Shown: positions 45,807-56,283, counted from the first letter of the stretch. The stretch is DNA of 64,000 nt from Cheiracanthium punctorium (GCA_038373885.1 JAWZYV010002555.1:310001-374000); one strand, 5' to 3'. Notes: generated from the letters alone by a model not told the origin. Numbers and translations are program-made.

Positions 45807-46053
45807 GATAACTCGCCTTGTGGAGGCTGACGTAAGTGGAAAATGGTTCAAGACTATTTATGAAATATGTCATTTTTGCACAAGTTACAGTGAAGTACAG
45901 TTGAAACCTTTGGGCCTAAAGAACATTTATGGAGTTCTTGTAATATGGGTAGTTGGCATGTCCACAGCTGCAGTCAGTCTTATAGCTGAAAATATCCATT
46001 TTAAATGCACAAAAGTAAAGAAACAAAAAAAGAAAAAGAAAAATTATAATTAA
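45807..46053 (+). CDS. Ionotropic receptor, last exon with M3 helix and C-terminus
   Basis: A TATTTTCTAG acceptor precedes the exon; its first base completes a G codon. It reads ITRLVEADVSGKWFKTIYE, the S2 segment before the last helix, then LKPLGLKNIYGVLVIW and VVGMSTAAVSLIAENIHF, the C-terminal membrane helix. The short tail is very basic (KKQKKKKK) and ends at the stop at 46051-46053. The four exons add up to 918 bases with no stop and no frame break. The family is clear; the exact receptor cannot be named. Confidence 0.88.
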
Positions 46054-47067
46054 GATATTTTTAAAAGTTTTTTCATAATAGTGAGGAAATGGAGACTAAA
46101 ATGGGTTTAAATATTTAAGATGCACAACAAAGAAATATGAGAAATTAAAAATACAGTAGAACCTCGATCTATCATTTTTCATCTGGTGTGTAGTAAAAAA
46201 TGATGCATGCGAAAAAACAACAAATGAGAGTTAAAATCAAAATACTGAGAAAACAATGTTAATGAATGCACACAATGTATACAGTATATCAAAAATACTA
46301 AATTTGTTACCAATCTGTAAAAGGAACGAATTGAAGTTGTATAAAATTAAGTGATATTTATTTTTTAAAAATCAGTAATTTTACACTGGTTTTTTCATTT
46401 ATCTTTTAATAAAACAAAAATTTTCAAGATTTGCAGTATTTTTCTTGTCTTTTTATGTATTTTCACGTTTTTATATAAAAGTTCATATAATTCCAAATAT
46501 AGTGAATCGGATAAACTTGGCACCAGACTTCGTGCGATTACACGATCAACTGTAATCGATTACAAGAAATGATATGGATTACGATTACGATTACTAACAA
46601 TTTCCAAAAAGATTATGACTAGTGAATATTAATTTAGTAAAATAACAGTAATCTTGATGTTAAAGAAATCAAATATCAAAAGAATTCTATAATAATGCAA
46701 TTTTATCATAGCATTTTTGTAAAATTTGTAAAATATTATTTTAGTCATCGATTAGAGTCGATTGTAATCAGCACGAAGTCTGCTTGGCACTAGTGTTGGA
46801 TCAGTCTCATCGGCATGAATATTATTTTCCCTACTTCTTTGCCATTTAATTTTTTGAATCGCGACACATTTCTTCCATTCTCAGGGTATCGCATGTCGCT
46901 ACTGCTATAGCAATGGAAATATAATCACTAGATTTCACAACATACACATTCCCTGCTACATGTAAGAACTTTTCATCTATACCCTTATCAAGCCAAGAAA
47001 TCATAACAGAGACAGTAATTAAATTTGTATGCCATATTGATTCTCTTGACCTTCAATTTCCTTCTAG
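46054..47067. other. 3' flank of the receptor gene
   Basis: AATAAA at 46408-46413 is one possible poly(A) signal, but it lies beyond a transposon-like end at 46154. The rest is AT-rich and no gene is seen. Confidence 0.35.
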
Positions 47068-47294
47068 GTCAGAAGAAACACTTTACAACAATGAACTCCG
47101 GAAAGCAATTTTCTGACGGACGATGCATGCGGGTTTTTTTAACGTCATTTGATTACAACTTGTGCAGGGACCACAGAAATGAAACAATCAATACGGGAAA
47201 GGATGAATGCAAGAATGATAGATCGGTGTTCCACTGTAGTTATTTAGAAGAAAATATAATTTGTTTCAACAGATCGTGCAAGCCTGTTGCTTGA
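47068..47294 (+). CDS. Candidate cysteine-rich terminal exon, unidentified
   Basis: A good acceptor (pyrimidine-rich stretch, then TTCCTTCTAG) precedes an open frame that ends at a TGA at 47292-47294. The predicted segment has six cysteines in its last 58 residues with spacing C-12-C-14-C-8-C-8-C-4-C, which resembles a small disulphide-rich secreted protein. No earlier exon is visible, and the frame before the acceptor has no ATG. Its end overlaps a strong hairpin. The composition differs from the AT-rich surroundings, but it could be chance. No function is claimed. Confidence 0.25.
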
Positions 47295-47320
47295 ACGATC
47301 TGTTGAAACAAATTATATTC
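47250..47320. repeat. Strong hairpin, pre-miRNA-like size
   Basis: The arms AATATAATTTGTTTCAACAG plus ATCGT and the complement are perfectly paired over about 24 bases, with further pairing on both sides. The loop is about 15 bases around CCTGTTG. Total size is about 70 bases, or about 100 with the outer paired part. It may be a microRNA precursor, a small palindromic element or part of an unknown transcript. Confidence 0.6.
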
Positions 47321-47652
47321 CATACTGCTTCTTAAATTTCCTTCCATACTACTTCAGAAATAAAAGCTTTGGAAAGAATGAAATTTTACCTCTTCACGAG
47401 TTTCCTGAAACGAATTTTTTTGCATAACACATTATATTTACACACATTTGTATGGAGTTTCTGCATGTTTGGAGATGAAAATTCAATTTTTCTCTTTATA
47501 AAGTATAACTACATTTACTCTTCAATATTTATCAGTTTTTAACACAATATAAAGCATAACAATAAAAGTTACTGTTAAAAAGTAAATTTAGATTTTAAAC
47601 TGTAATTAAAAAGAATAAACAGGGCGAATAGTTTTGGTTTAGAAAATAAATA

Positions 47653-48254
47653 CAGTCGAGAGCCAAAAATCAGCCGACCTAAAATCTGCAAACGTCCGAA
47701 ATATGCACACCTTCTCTGATGTAAATAATGAAATTCGAAGTCATCCACCAGTGATGAAATTGTTGAAAAGTGTCTTGAATCCAGATAAATATGATTCTGA
47801 TGATGAAAACTTGGATAGTAATAATATCTATTTGATAAAAGTTTAAAGTTAGGAGAAGAATGCTTTAAATTTTTTGAACAGCACAGTTCTGTAACAAAAC
47901 AAGAATTAATGATAATATACAATTTGAAAAAATAAATAAAGAAAAGTGAAGAAAGAAAGAAAAAAAAAAAAATATTTAAAAACAAATCACCATAGAACAT
48001 GCTTTTAAAATTAGAAAAGGAAATTTTGAAACTATTTGCTTTGCTAGTCTTCATGTAATTTTTTCTTTTTTCTCCTATGCTTTTATATTTAATGTGAATA
48101 TAAGTGAAATACTTTTGACTGTTTTTATTTCAGTGTAGCTACTTTTTAAAAATCAGAAATGTAATGATTTATCTTTTATGGCCCGAAATCCACAAAATCC
48201 TAAAATCCGCACAAGCCATGGTCCCAAGCTGTGCGAATTTCTGGCTCAGTACTG
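47653..48254. mobile_element. pogo-type MITE, left arm of an inverted pair
   Basis: The ends CAGTCGAGAGCC and GGCTCAGTACTG enclose 602 bases, with TA before the left end. On the plus strand it carries a short relic reading LKSVLNPDKYDSDDENLDS, an acidic stretch like the C-terminus of pogo/Tigger transposases. The same sequence in the opposite orientation follows at 48440-49052. Confidence 0.7.
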
Positions 48255-48439
48255 TGTAAGGAAACTTTTAGGATAAATTAAGAACATCAACAGAAATTTT
48301 ATATAAAGATTCACACATAGGCATTAAACATAACAGTAAACGATGAGTCTATAAAATGTTTTTGTCATCAATAATAATAATAATAAAAAATCCAAGATAG
48401 AATTTGAGGCAGTAAAGATTACTCTCCCCACAGCAAATA

Positions 48440-49052
48440 CAGCAGAGAGCCAGAAATCCGCACAGCTTGGGACCATGGCTTGTGCGGATTTTAGGATTTT
48501 GGGCCATAAAATTCATCATAATCAATAATCATTACATTTCTGATTTTAAAAAAGTAGAATACAATTACAATGAAATAAAAACAGTCAAAAGTATTTCCCT
48601 TATATTTTCACATTAAATATAAAAGCATAGGAGAAAAAAGAAAATATTACAAGAAGATTAGCAAAGCAAATGGTTTCAAAATTTTCTTTTTCTAATTTTG
48701 AAAGCATATTGTATGGTGATTTGTTTTAAAATATCATTTTTTTCTACTTCAGTTTCTTTTTCTTTCTTTCTTTATTTTTGCAAATTGTATATTATCATTA
48801 ATTCTTGTTTTGTTACAGAACTTTGCTGTTCTAAAAATTTAAGCTATTCTTCTCCTAACTTTAAAACTTTTATGAAATGGATTTTATTATTACTATTATT
48901 ATTACCCACGTTTTCATCATCAGAATCATATTTATGTGGATTCAAGACACTTTTAAACAATTTCACCACTGGCGGATGACTTCGAATTTCATTATTTACA
49001 TCAGAGAAGGTGTGCGGATTTCGGACGTTTGCGGATTTTAGGCTCTTGACTG
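48440..49052. mobile_element. pogo-type MITE, right arm of an inverted pair
   Basis: The ends CAGCAGAGAGCC and GGCTCTTGACTG are flanked by TA on both sides. It is a diverged reverse complement of 47653-48254; shared phrases include GTGCGGATTTTAGGATTTTG near the inner end and CTTCTCTGATGTAAATAATG near the outer end. The spacer between the arms is 185 bases. Confidence 0.75.
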
Positions 49053-49089
49053 TAATTGCCTTAATTTAATAAATACTAACTAACATAAT

Positions 49090-49760
49090 TAATTTTAAAC
49101 TGCTTTAAAGATCTCTTCAACTCATCAGTACCCCATATCACATGCTATCATTGGACGCCCTGTGTCAGATAATTTTAAGTTACTTCTTTCCATGCCACTG
49201 TGGCACACAAGCCAAGCTACTGCTAAAGTGCAGCTTCACTGAGAGAAGAGTCGAATAGGCTGTCCGGGATGGATGTCTTCAGAGGATCATTCTGTTTCTG
49301 TTTGTTCCAATAAATGCAATTAATTTTACACTGCTTCTGTTGAAAAATCTCCTGAATTCATCAATACCCCATATCACATGCTATCATTGGATGCCCTGTG
49401 TCAGATAATTTTAAATGACTTCTTTCCATAACACTGCGGCACACAAGCCAAGCTACTGCAGCTTCACTGAGAGAAGAGTCGAAAATGCTGTCCGGGATGG
49501 ATGTCTTCAGAGGATCATTCTGCTTCTGTTTCAATAAATGCAATTAATTTTGCACTGCTTCTGTTTAAAAATCTCCTGAATTCATCAATACCCCATATCA
49601 CATGCTATCATTGGATGCCCTGTGTCAGATAATTTAAAGTGACTTCTTTCCATGACACTGCGGCACACAAGCCAAGCTACTGCAGCTTCACTGAGAGAAG
49701 AGTCGAATAGGCTGTCCGGGATGGATGTCTTCAGAGGATCATTCTGTTTCTGTTTTCTTA
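49090..49760 (-). repeat. Triplicated 210-bp repeat with conserved minus-strand frame
   Basis: Three head-to-tail copies (about 49090-49320, 49325-49545 and 49555-49760) share AATACCCCATATCACATGC, a GTGTCAGATAATTT phrase, AGCTTCACTGAGAGAAGAGT and GGATGGATGTCTTCAGAGG. On the minus strand copies 2 and 3 keep an open frame (49361-49543 and 49585-49812) reading KQKQNDPLKTSIPDS, AVAWLVCRSVMERSH and ending HPMIACDMGY. Copy 1 has stops. The frame in copy 3 extends upstream to an ATG at 49812, starting MKVITDKDPCARKW. I do not recognise the protein; it may be a captured exon or part of a transposon. Confidence 0.75.
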
Positions 49761-50794
49761 AAAGATACAGCCATTTTCTCGCACAAGGGTCTTTGTCTGT
49801 TATCACTTTCATTTTAAGAATGATTTTTATTTGCAGCAGAATGTTTAAAAAGAATTCTGCAGAGAGTTTAGAAAAAAAAGCACCTTAAATGAAAAATTAG
49901 TAAAAATTAAGGTGCTTAGTAAAAATTAAGCACCTTTAAATGTGCTATGCACACTGATAAACATAAAGAATAAGCATTTCACTTAATCATTACTATTTCT
50001 CTTTCATGTAATTCTGCTAAGCTGCATTTTTCTAATGAAAACAGATTTAAATTCCTGGTAAATAATTGAATTAAAATGAAAAACAAAAATTTTCATATAA
50101 ACCCTTTCATATTATTTTAAGCTGAATTGAATGGAAATAAAATTTCAAGAATTATGTCAAATAAACTAAAACATATTGTTTGCTCACTAAACGATAAATT
50201 AGATGTGCTAGCACGTTTAGACAAAGGAGAATCAGCTACGAAGTTAGCTGCTGAATTTCGCACCGGCAAAGCAACAATTACTGATTGGAAAAAGAACCGC
50301 AGCAAAATTGAACAATTCATTTCAACGACATCGGAAAGCACGCTTAAAAAAACGTAAAACACTGAAAGTATCACAATATGAAAATAATGATGAAGCTGTT
50401 TATCTTTGGTTTTCACAAGAGAGACAAAAAGGATGCCAGTAAGTGGTTCATTTATGCAAGAAAAGGCACAACAACTGGACACTTTAATTGACCCTACATT
50501 TACTGCATCTAATGGATGGCTAGACCGTTGGGAAAAAAAGACATGGAGTTCGCCAGTTGTGTGTAACAGGAGAAAATTTATTATCTTCTGATTACATGGC
50601 TGCTGAAGAATTCGTAAAAAAATTCGATGATTTGATTTCATCTGAAAATTTTTTGCCACAACAAGTGTACAACTGTGATGAAAGTGGCCTAAATTTTAAA
50701 GCACTGCAGCAAAAAGTCTTGCTTGTCAAGAAGACTCTTGTGCCTCAGGCTTTAAAATGAGTAAAGAAAGAGTGACGCTCTTAGCATGCTTTAA

Positions 50795-52594
50795 CCTTTT
50801 ACATGCCAATGTTCCTTTTTTGGAACATTGTTTAATATTTTCTTAAAAATAAACTGTCATATATATCAGTTTGAAAAAAATACTGCTTATTATTGAAAGT
50901 GCGATTGATTTTTTGATATATCAAGTATTTTCCAAATGTAAAAATTTCAGCCCAGAAAATTTTCTAAAAATTGCCTTTTTTTTTTGACAATTTTTACAGT
51001 ACACAAGAAAAAAAATTCTATAAAATTCTCAAAAATTCAAATTCACCCGAAAATTCCCCTATTGTATTTCCAATGGATGAATTCCATTGGAAATACAATA
51101 ATAAAAAAATTCAAAAATTTTAAATAATAAAAAAAATTCCAAATATATCAAGATATCTTTTCTCAATCTTGTATAAAAGTGCAATGTTCCAAAAAAGGAA
51201 CATTGGCATGTAACAATATATGAAATCAGGGATGCCTCATGTATGTGTTGCTTGTGTTCCTTTATTAGATTTTGATACATTCAGTGCTTATATCTACTGA
51301 ACATAAGTCTGTCAAAGGTATAACCGATATTTTATTTACTTTTGAAGGGTGAAGAACTAGAGGGGGAGGGGGAAGTTGTCATATCTTTTACCCCTTTGCC
51401 AGAAGGAGGTGGATAGTTAGTGCTGCATTCCTCTGATTTGAGCTCAGATAGCTACTTGTTTCTTCTGTTAGTAAGGAATGTGTACTTCACAAGGGTTTGT
51501 TTGTTTATTTTTAACTCCTTTTTATGTAGAGGAAACTCATGGGAGCAAGTGACATCAAGTCACATGCTTGATTTTCTTTATGCTCTGCAATTTTCAAGGC
51601 CATTTCAGTAAGAACTTGTATAAATGTTTGTAGAAATAGTGTAGATGGTGCAGTCGAAGAAATTTCTAACTATAGACAATGTTGATTTTTTAAAAAGTTC
51701 CATGTCGGATGATTGAAATAAGTCAATCATAGAAATTTGTCAATTGCCTCTTGATGAAAACGGGTGCATTACTGATGAAGAAATAAATTATAATAGTTTT
51801 GAGCTGATTACACCTGGAGACGCGTGGGCAATAGAATTTTAGAAGAGAAATTAATTTAAATTTGTTTCAGACGAAGCCTAATATCAACATTACCCTGTGC
51901 TCATCAATGAAAATCTGCAAACAATTCGGATGCACACGACGTTCTTACATGATAAGGGCATTTTTTAGTATGCCAACAAAAAATAAATAAATAAATAAAT
52001 AAAAAATACTGTAAACATGTGTTTTGAATGCAAGAAAATTCTCCATGTACACTTCCCACAATATCATAGACATTGCGAAAAAAATGCTAAAAAATTATAA
52101 AAAGAAATTAGTGTTTTAGTGGGTTTTAAAATTTTTGTACTGCTGGTTGAAATTCTAAGCACCCTCTAAAGAATAAAATATTTTATTATTTCTTAATCAG
52201 GTATTGACATTTTTAAAACTGCATTTATTTATATTATCTGTATTATTAGTCAAGAGTATGTAAGCGTAAAATTGCTTTTATCATTCTTTTATACATTTAT
52301 GCATTGCATTTCTTATAAAATATGCTAATTTTAAAACTGCAATTTTTTTTATTGAGTTTTGCTAAAATTTTAGAATTATCATATAGCGTTTTGTTGTTTA
52401 CATGAAGCAAATACAGAAAAGGAAAGATAGCGTTACATGCCAATGTTCCAAAAATGGAACATCCAAGAAATCAGTGAAGGAAATTTTTTAATGGCAATTT
52501 TTTTGTTTTATATTCATTATGGGTGTATTCTAATGTAATTTTAATGAATTAATTATATCTTTTATTTCTGGATCATAGTGCGGCATTTAAAGGG
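50795..52594 (+). mobile_element. piggyBac-like element inserted in the pogo-type transposase
   Basis: TTAA lies on both sides (50791-50794 and 52595-52598). The left end reads CCTTTTACATGCC and the right end is the complement of CCCTTTAAATGCC; TTAA duplication and CC-starting ends are piggyBac hallmarks. Removing it and one TTAA restores the frame of the host transposase across ACFNATGDNK. Near 51720-51840 a degraded frame reads LPLDENGCITDEE, like the N-terminal region of piggyBac transposases. Copies of ACATGCCAATGTTCC lie at 50802 and 52440 and inverted at about 51185-51210, so 50795-51211 may be a smaller palindromic MITE. Confidence 0.82.
51060..51101. repeat. Perfect inverted repeat inside the piggyBac-like element
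   Basis: TATTGTATTTCCAATGGA and its complement flank a 5-base centre (TGAAT). It is likely part of the palindromic inner MITE. Confidence 0.8.
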
Positions 52595-53659
52595 TTAATG
52601 CAACAGGTGATAATAAATTACTGCTCATATTCATACGGAAGTCAAAGAAATCTAGAGCATTAAAAAATGTGAACATGAATTCACTTCCTGTATTTTATAG
52701 GAATCAGAAAAAAGCGTGGATGACCCTCCAGCTTTTTAAAGAATGGTTCAAAAAGCAGTCTGTTCCAGCCGCAACATCGTTGCGTTGTGGAAATATAAAA
52801 GCAGTGTTTCTACTTCCTAATGTAACAGCTTTATTGTAGCCTATGGACCAAAGAGTATTCAAAATATAAAATGCAGTTACAGGAAGATGCTTCTTAGAAA
52901 ACTGATTGAAAACGATGATAGTTCTGTCTCTATACGGCAACTTATACAGAATGTCACAATAAAAGATGTAATTTACTGGGTATCGCAATCATGGGACAAC
53001 GTTACACAAAATTGTTTAGTTAAGTCGTGGAAGAAGTTATGGCCTAGTTTAGTTGATTCTAGTGATGTTAAACAGGGAGAAGCAAACAAAAATGAAATTC
53101 TTCCGCTCATTAAATGTATCCCAGGCTGTGAGGACGCAACTGTACAAACTGCAACTGAGTGGTTGTCTTGTGATATGGAAGCCAATCAGTTATATACAGA
53201 TGAAGAAATCATCGCTTTAGTTCAGAATAAGCCACAAGATGACTCTGATCTAGAAGAATCTGATGAGCCAGAGAATGTTCTTGTTTCACATTCTGAAGCT
53301 GCAAATGCACTAGAAATAGCACTGCGATATATAGAGCAGTGTGAAATTGCAACATCAACAGACATTGGTATAACATTGCTTCCTTGTCCAGAATGACATC
53401 ACTTTGTAAGAGAAATCTGACAAATTACTTCACCCCAAAAGATCGTTAATTGTATGCGGTGTGTTAATGTAATGTGTTTTTATTAAATGTAAATATAATC
53501 CTTTAATTATGGCAAAAGTTTCTTCAACGTGTACAAAAATATGCATGCTGAAAAAGTAAGTACAATTTCAATTTTATCGTTAATTTATTCAAGTATAATG
53601 TAATTAAAAAAAAAATCAATTCGGATTAACTGGAATTTCGGATTTGCGGGGTTCTACTG

Positions 53660-54149
53660 TAATACTTTATTGAGCAATGTTTCAGACTGCAAATCTGCTT
53701 TCACATATCTTCAAATTTCTTGAAAAGTGTGAATTGTATAAAAGCATAGATAGCATTTGAGTTATCATGTAACTTTTATGCTTTTTCATGAAAAAAGGGG
53801 GGGGGGAATGGAGGGAAAAAAAAAAAAGTCAAGAGTAGCACCTGTGTTGAGATTACACAAAACAAAATTTATAAGCAGCAGAGCTAACCTAAGATTTTCT
53901 GTAACCTTTAGAATTTTTAAATAGGTTTTGGGGATCTCAAAATTTTAGATAGGCCTACAATCCAGGTTTGCTCAGCGTATTACTATGAAAAGGCAACTTG
54001 ATTTTATTCAAACAGTAAACACTTAAGGCATTTTTACTTTTAATCAGCATAAACATAGGAACGAAATGATTACCATGAACTGGATGATAAAATTAATAGT
54101 AGCTAAACAATAAAGAAAAAAAATGAAAAGAAGATTTACAGAGAAAAAA
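53660..54149. other. Short intergenic stretch between the pogo-type element and NDUFA8
   Basis: I see only AT-rich sequence with a G-run and an A-run near 53800-53825. It separates the transposon from the 3' end of NDUFA8. Confidence 0.4.
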
Positions 54150-54155
54150 TTTATT
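54150..54155 (-). terminator. Candidate poly(A) signal of NDUFA8
   Basis: The complement of TTTATT gives AATAAA on the minus strand, 78 bases after the stop codon at 54233. Confidence 0.55.
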
Positions 54156-54232
54156 ACATTTTCCAAAAAATTCTAACAGCTTCATTCATTAATATACGTT
54201 TCAAGTTTTTACTGATAAAGTAAAATATCTAT

Positions 54233-54452
54233 TTAGATGAAAAATGCAGATCCATGTTTTGGTTCTTCTCTAGGATAATCAGGTGGAAGGTCAAGCCTAT
54301 GATCTTTATATTCTCTGCGAGGTAACCAAGGAGGTGGTCTTGGACGATTAGTGTTATGCACACGGATTTCAGTAAAATAGCCCGTATAGGGTCTTTCAAT
54401 ATTTAACTTTTCCAACATGCAATCATCTAACACTCCTTGTGTTTTCTTACAA
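54233..54452 (-). CDS. NDUFA8: NDUFA8 (complex I twin-CX9C subunit), last exon
   Basis: The exon follows a TTTTTATTTCAG acceptor on the minus strand. Its first base completes a tyrosine codon started in the exon at 62663-62838, and the next residues CKKTQGVLDDC give the fourth CX9C half of the protein. Then come EKLNIERPYTGYF, EIRVHNTNRPRPP and the proline-rich tail ending KHGSAFFI, all in the order known for NDUFA8. The protein sits at the intermembrane-space side of mitochondrial complex I and is imported through the MIA disulphide relay. Reading the frame upstream of the splice site gives only intron. Confidence 0.9.
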
Positions 54453-54769
54453 CTGAAATAAAAAGGATGTTTTTTAATATTCCATAAAAAGCAAGAGCAT
54501 TTCACATGAGTATGTTCTGTGCATATTTGTTTCAAAAAATAATTTAATCATAAATCCAGATATGCAGTTTCAACTGTAGTAATAAAGATAAATAAGATCA
54601 GAGATTTGTTCCCCCCTTTCCTCCTTGCTCCCACTGAAAGTATCATATTTTTTTTGTTTTGAAAATGACTGGTCTAAACTTGCATTAGTTGAGTTTAACA
54701 GTACCAACCTTGAAAACTATCACAGTATAATACTGATTGATTAGCTCATAAAGTTTACTTTCAAAAGTA

Positions 54770-55950
54770 AAATGACCAACATGAGTAAAGGAAAGAAACA
54801 AGATTTAATGGTTCTTACTGAAGAGCTTTGTTTAATAGTTTATCTAAGGTTTAAAATAGCATATTTAAATAATATGATAACAGCAGATCATATGATGATG
54901 AATATTTTAGAAAAATGTTATCCGGAAAGACTGAAGATAGAAAATAGAAAGAGAGAGAAAACAAAATTTTTAATTAGAAAAACTGAAGACTGAAAAGATG
55001 ACAGGAAATATTTTGCTTAAAAACTTTATATGGCAAGGAAATGGTCTAGTTATTTTAGAAAGTTAATTATGGTAATAAGAATGGTAAGTTAATTTAGAAA
55101 TGAGCCAAAGTGCCATCGAAAGGAGAGTGATATTTGTTTATTTCTTATGTTATATGAAAGACAACTGACAATGCTTCAAATTCATAAAAAAAATTGGATA
55201 GCTCATTTAATTGGTGTTTTAGCAATGTCTATTACTAGTTTGATTATAAGAGAAACAAATGAGTTACAAAGATTTGAGTGGAGAGAAATTCAGAATTAGT
55301 TGTCAAACATTAAAAATTTTCAGAAATGTGGATGGAATTTTATTTTGAAAGGAAAGCCTATTTTGAAGGATGGATTGGTGAGCTGCAATGAAATCACAGT
55401 AGTTAAACTATTTAGATAAAAAATGCTTAAAGAACTTGATGATTACTGATCACATTGAAAGAAAAACACTGAACGAAGTGAAACAGCATTTCATGGACAA
55501 ATGGACAGAGATCAAGGCCATAGCCAGGAGGTTCAGATCTCCTCACCCCCAATTTTTGTTTTTGTTAACAAAATAATAGAAGTTTTTTTCTGAAAAATTC
55601 TGCTTTCTTCATTGTTTGAACCCCCTCTGAATGTTTTAGACCCTACCCGAAAGTTGTTTTTGGGTATGGCCCTGACAGAGATTGTATCCCCAATAACCTT
55701 GGTTGAAAAATTAGATAAATATGACAATGTAAGGAAAATGCTGAAGCTAAAATGCCCCAAGATATGTCATTTTGAAAAAACAGGAAATAATAATTTGGAA
55801 AGAGAAGAAAAAATTGTTACTGTGAGAAGTTCGTGCACCCTACAAATGGGTTTCTTAAAGAAAAAGAAAGAAAACAGTTTTATAAGTTTACTGGATTCTG
55901 ATTTTATAAGTTTACCGGATTAAAGTGGATTCTGAAGAACTCTTACAGTC
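54770..55950 (+). pseudogene. Unidentified intronless coding relic
   Basis: Open stretches follow each other on the plus strand: MTNMSKGKKQDLMVLTEELC (54772-54993), then WIAHLIGVLAMSITSLIIRE (about 55190-55250), ITDHIERKTLNEVKQHFMDKW and, after a MITE, PITLVEKLDKYDNVRKMLKL up to 55923. Several stops interrupt it. The phrases are protein-like and continuous, but I do not recognise the family. It could be a decayed transposase or a processed host pseudogene. Confidence 0.4.
55513..55674. mobile_element. 162-bp hAT-like MITE
   Basis: The ends CAAGGCCATAGCC and GGGTATGGCCCTG are flanked by a perfect 8-bp duplication ACAGAGAT (55505-55512 and 55675-55682). Removing it joins DKWTEI to VSPITLVEKL without a shift in the surrounding pseudogene, which supports the boundaries. 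Confidence 0.85.
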
Positions 55951-56097
55951 TATGAAAGAAAGAAAAAAAAAAGGGGGAGAGGGGCGGGGTCCTGGGGACA
56001 TGGTTGTTCTTTAGCTGGGTTACTTTTATTGCATGTAACTGCACCTGACTTAGACTTGGAGGTCCTGTTAAAACCATCTTGTCTCATGGTCCTGTTC

Positions 56098-56283
56098 TCA
56101 TAGGTGCCCAGAGAAAAAACTTTTGGGGGAGAGATTCAAAAATTTTTTCTAGAGGGAGCAAATTTCACACTTGTAACAATTTCAGTTTTGATTTTGTTTA
56201 TATCAGGACATTATACTAAAACTCTAGGGAGGGGGCAAGCACTCTACCTTGCCCCCCCCCTCCCCTTATGGGCACAGATGCCA
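56098..56283. repeat. G/C-run hAT-like MITE, copy 3
   Basis: It starts CATAGGTGCCCA, has TTTTGGGGGAGAG then an AT-rich core with GTTTATATCAGGACATTA, and ends with a C-run and CTTATGGGCACAGATG. The same plan as at 1-216 and 44566-44775. Confidence 0.55.

Larger units (their letters stand above)
50154..53396 (+). pseudogene. pogo/jerky-type (CENP-B-like) transposase, broken
   Basis: The relic starts MSNKLKHIVCSLNDKLDVL with a CENP-B/Psq-type HTH (ESATKLAAEFRTGKATITDW), then a second HTH region (NGWLDRWEK) and the first catalytic motif VYNCDESGLNFKAL. A piggyBac-like insertion (50795-52594) splits it. It continues with TGDNKLLLIFIRKS, NQKKAWMTLQLFKEWF and NVTALL with PMDQ. The region that should hold the second catalytic aspartate (an LLLDNA-type motif) is deleted. 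The C-terminal part (52887-53396: MLLRKLIEND, NVTIKDVIYWVSQSW) is intact up to the stop. At least three frameshifts and two stops are present. Confidence 0.8.
46154..53659. mobile_element. Possible extent of a pogo/Tigger-type element with nested insertions
   Basis: The right end at 53659 is well placed: the complement reads CAGTAGAACCCCGCAAATCC, followed by TA, and it lies shortly after the transposase stop. The only left candidate I found is CAGTAGAACCTCG at 46154, preceded by TA, matching about 12 of the first 13 bases. The sequences diverge after that, so the left boundary may belong to a different family. If correct, 47653-49052, 49090-49760 and 50795-52594 are later insertions or expansions. 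Confidence 0.35.

Noticed and set aside
46154..46520. Complete short MITE starting CAGTAGAACCTCG
   Set aside because: No matching right end was found within 1 kb, so only the left end is noted as a possible terminus of the larger pogo-type element.
47025..47067. Apparent signal peptide at the start of the frame ending at 47294
   Set aside because: The first codon is TTG, not ATG, and the Leu/Phe/Ile-rich stretch is what a splice-acceptor pyrimidine tract looks like when translated.
47575..48979. Frames of 159 and 93 residues on opposite strands
   Set aside because: They are the same sequence read from the two inverted MITE arms, with long Phe runs from poly-T tracts.
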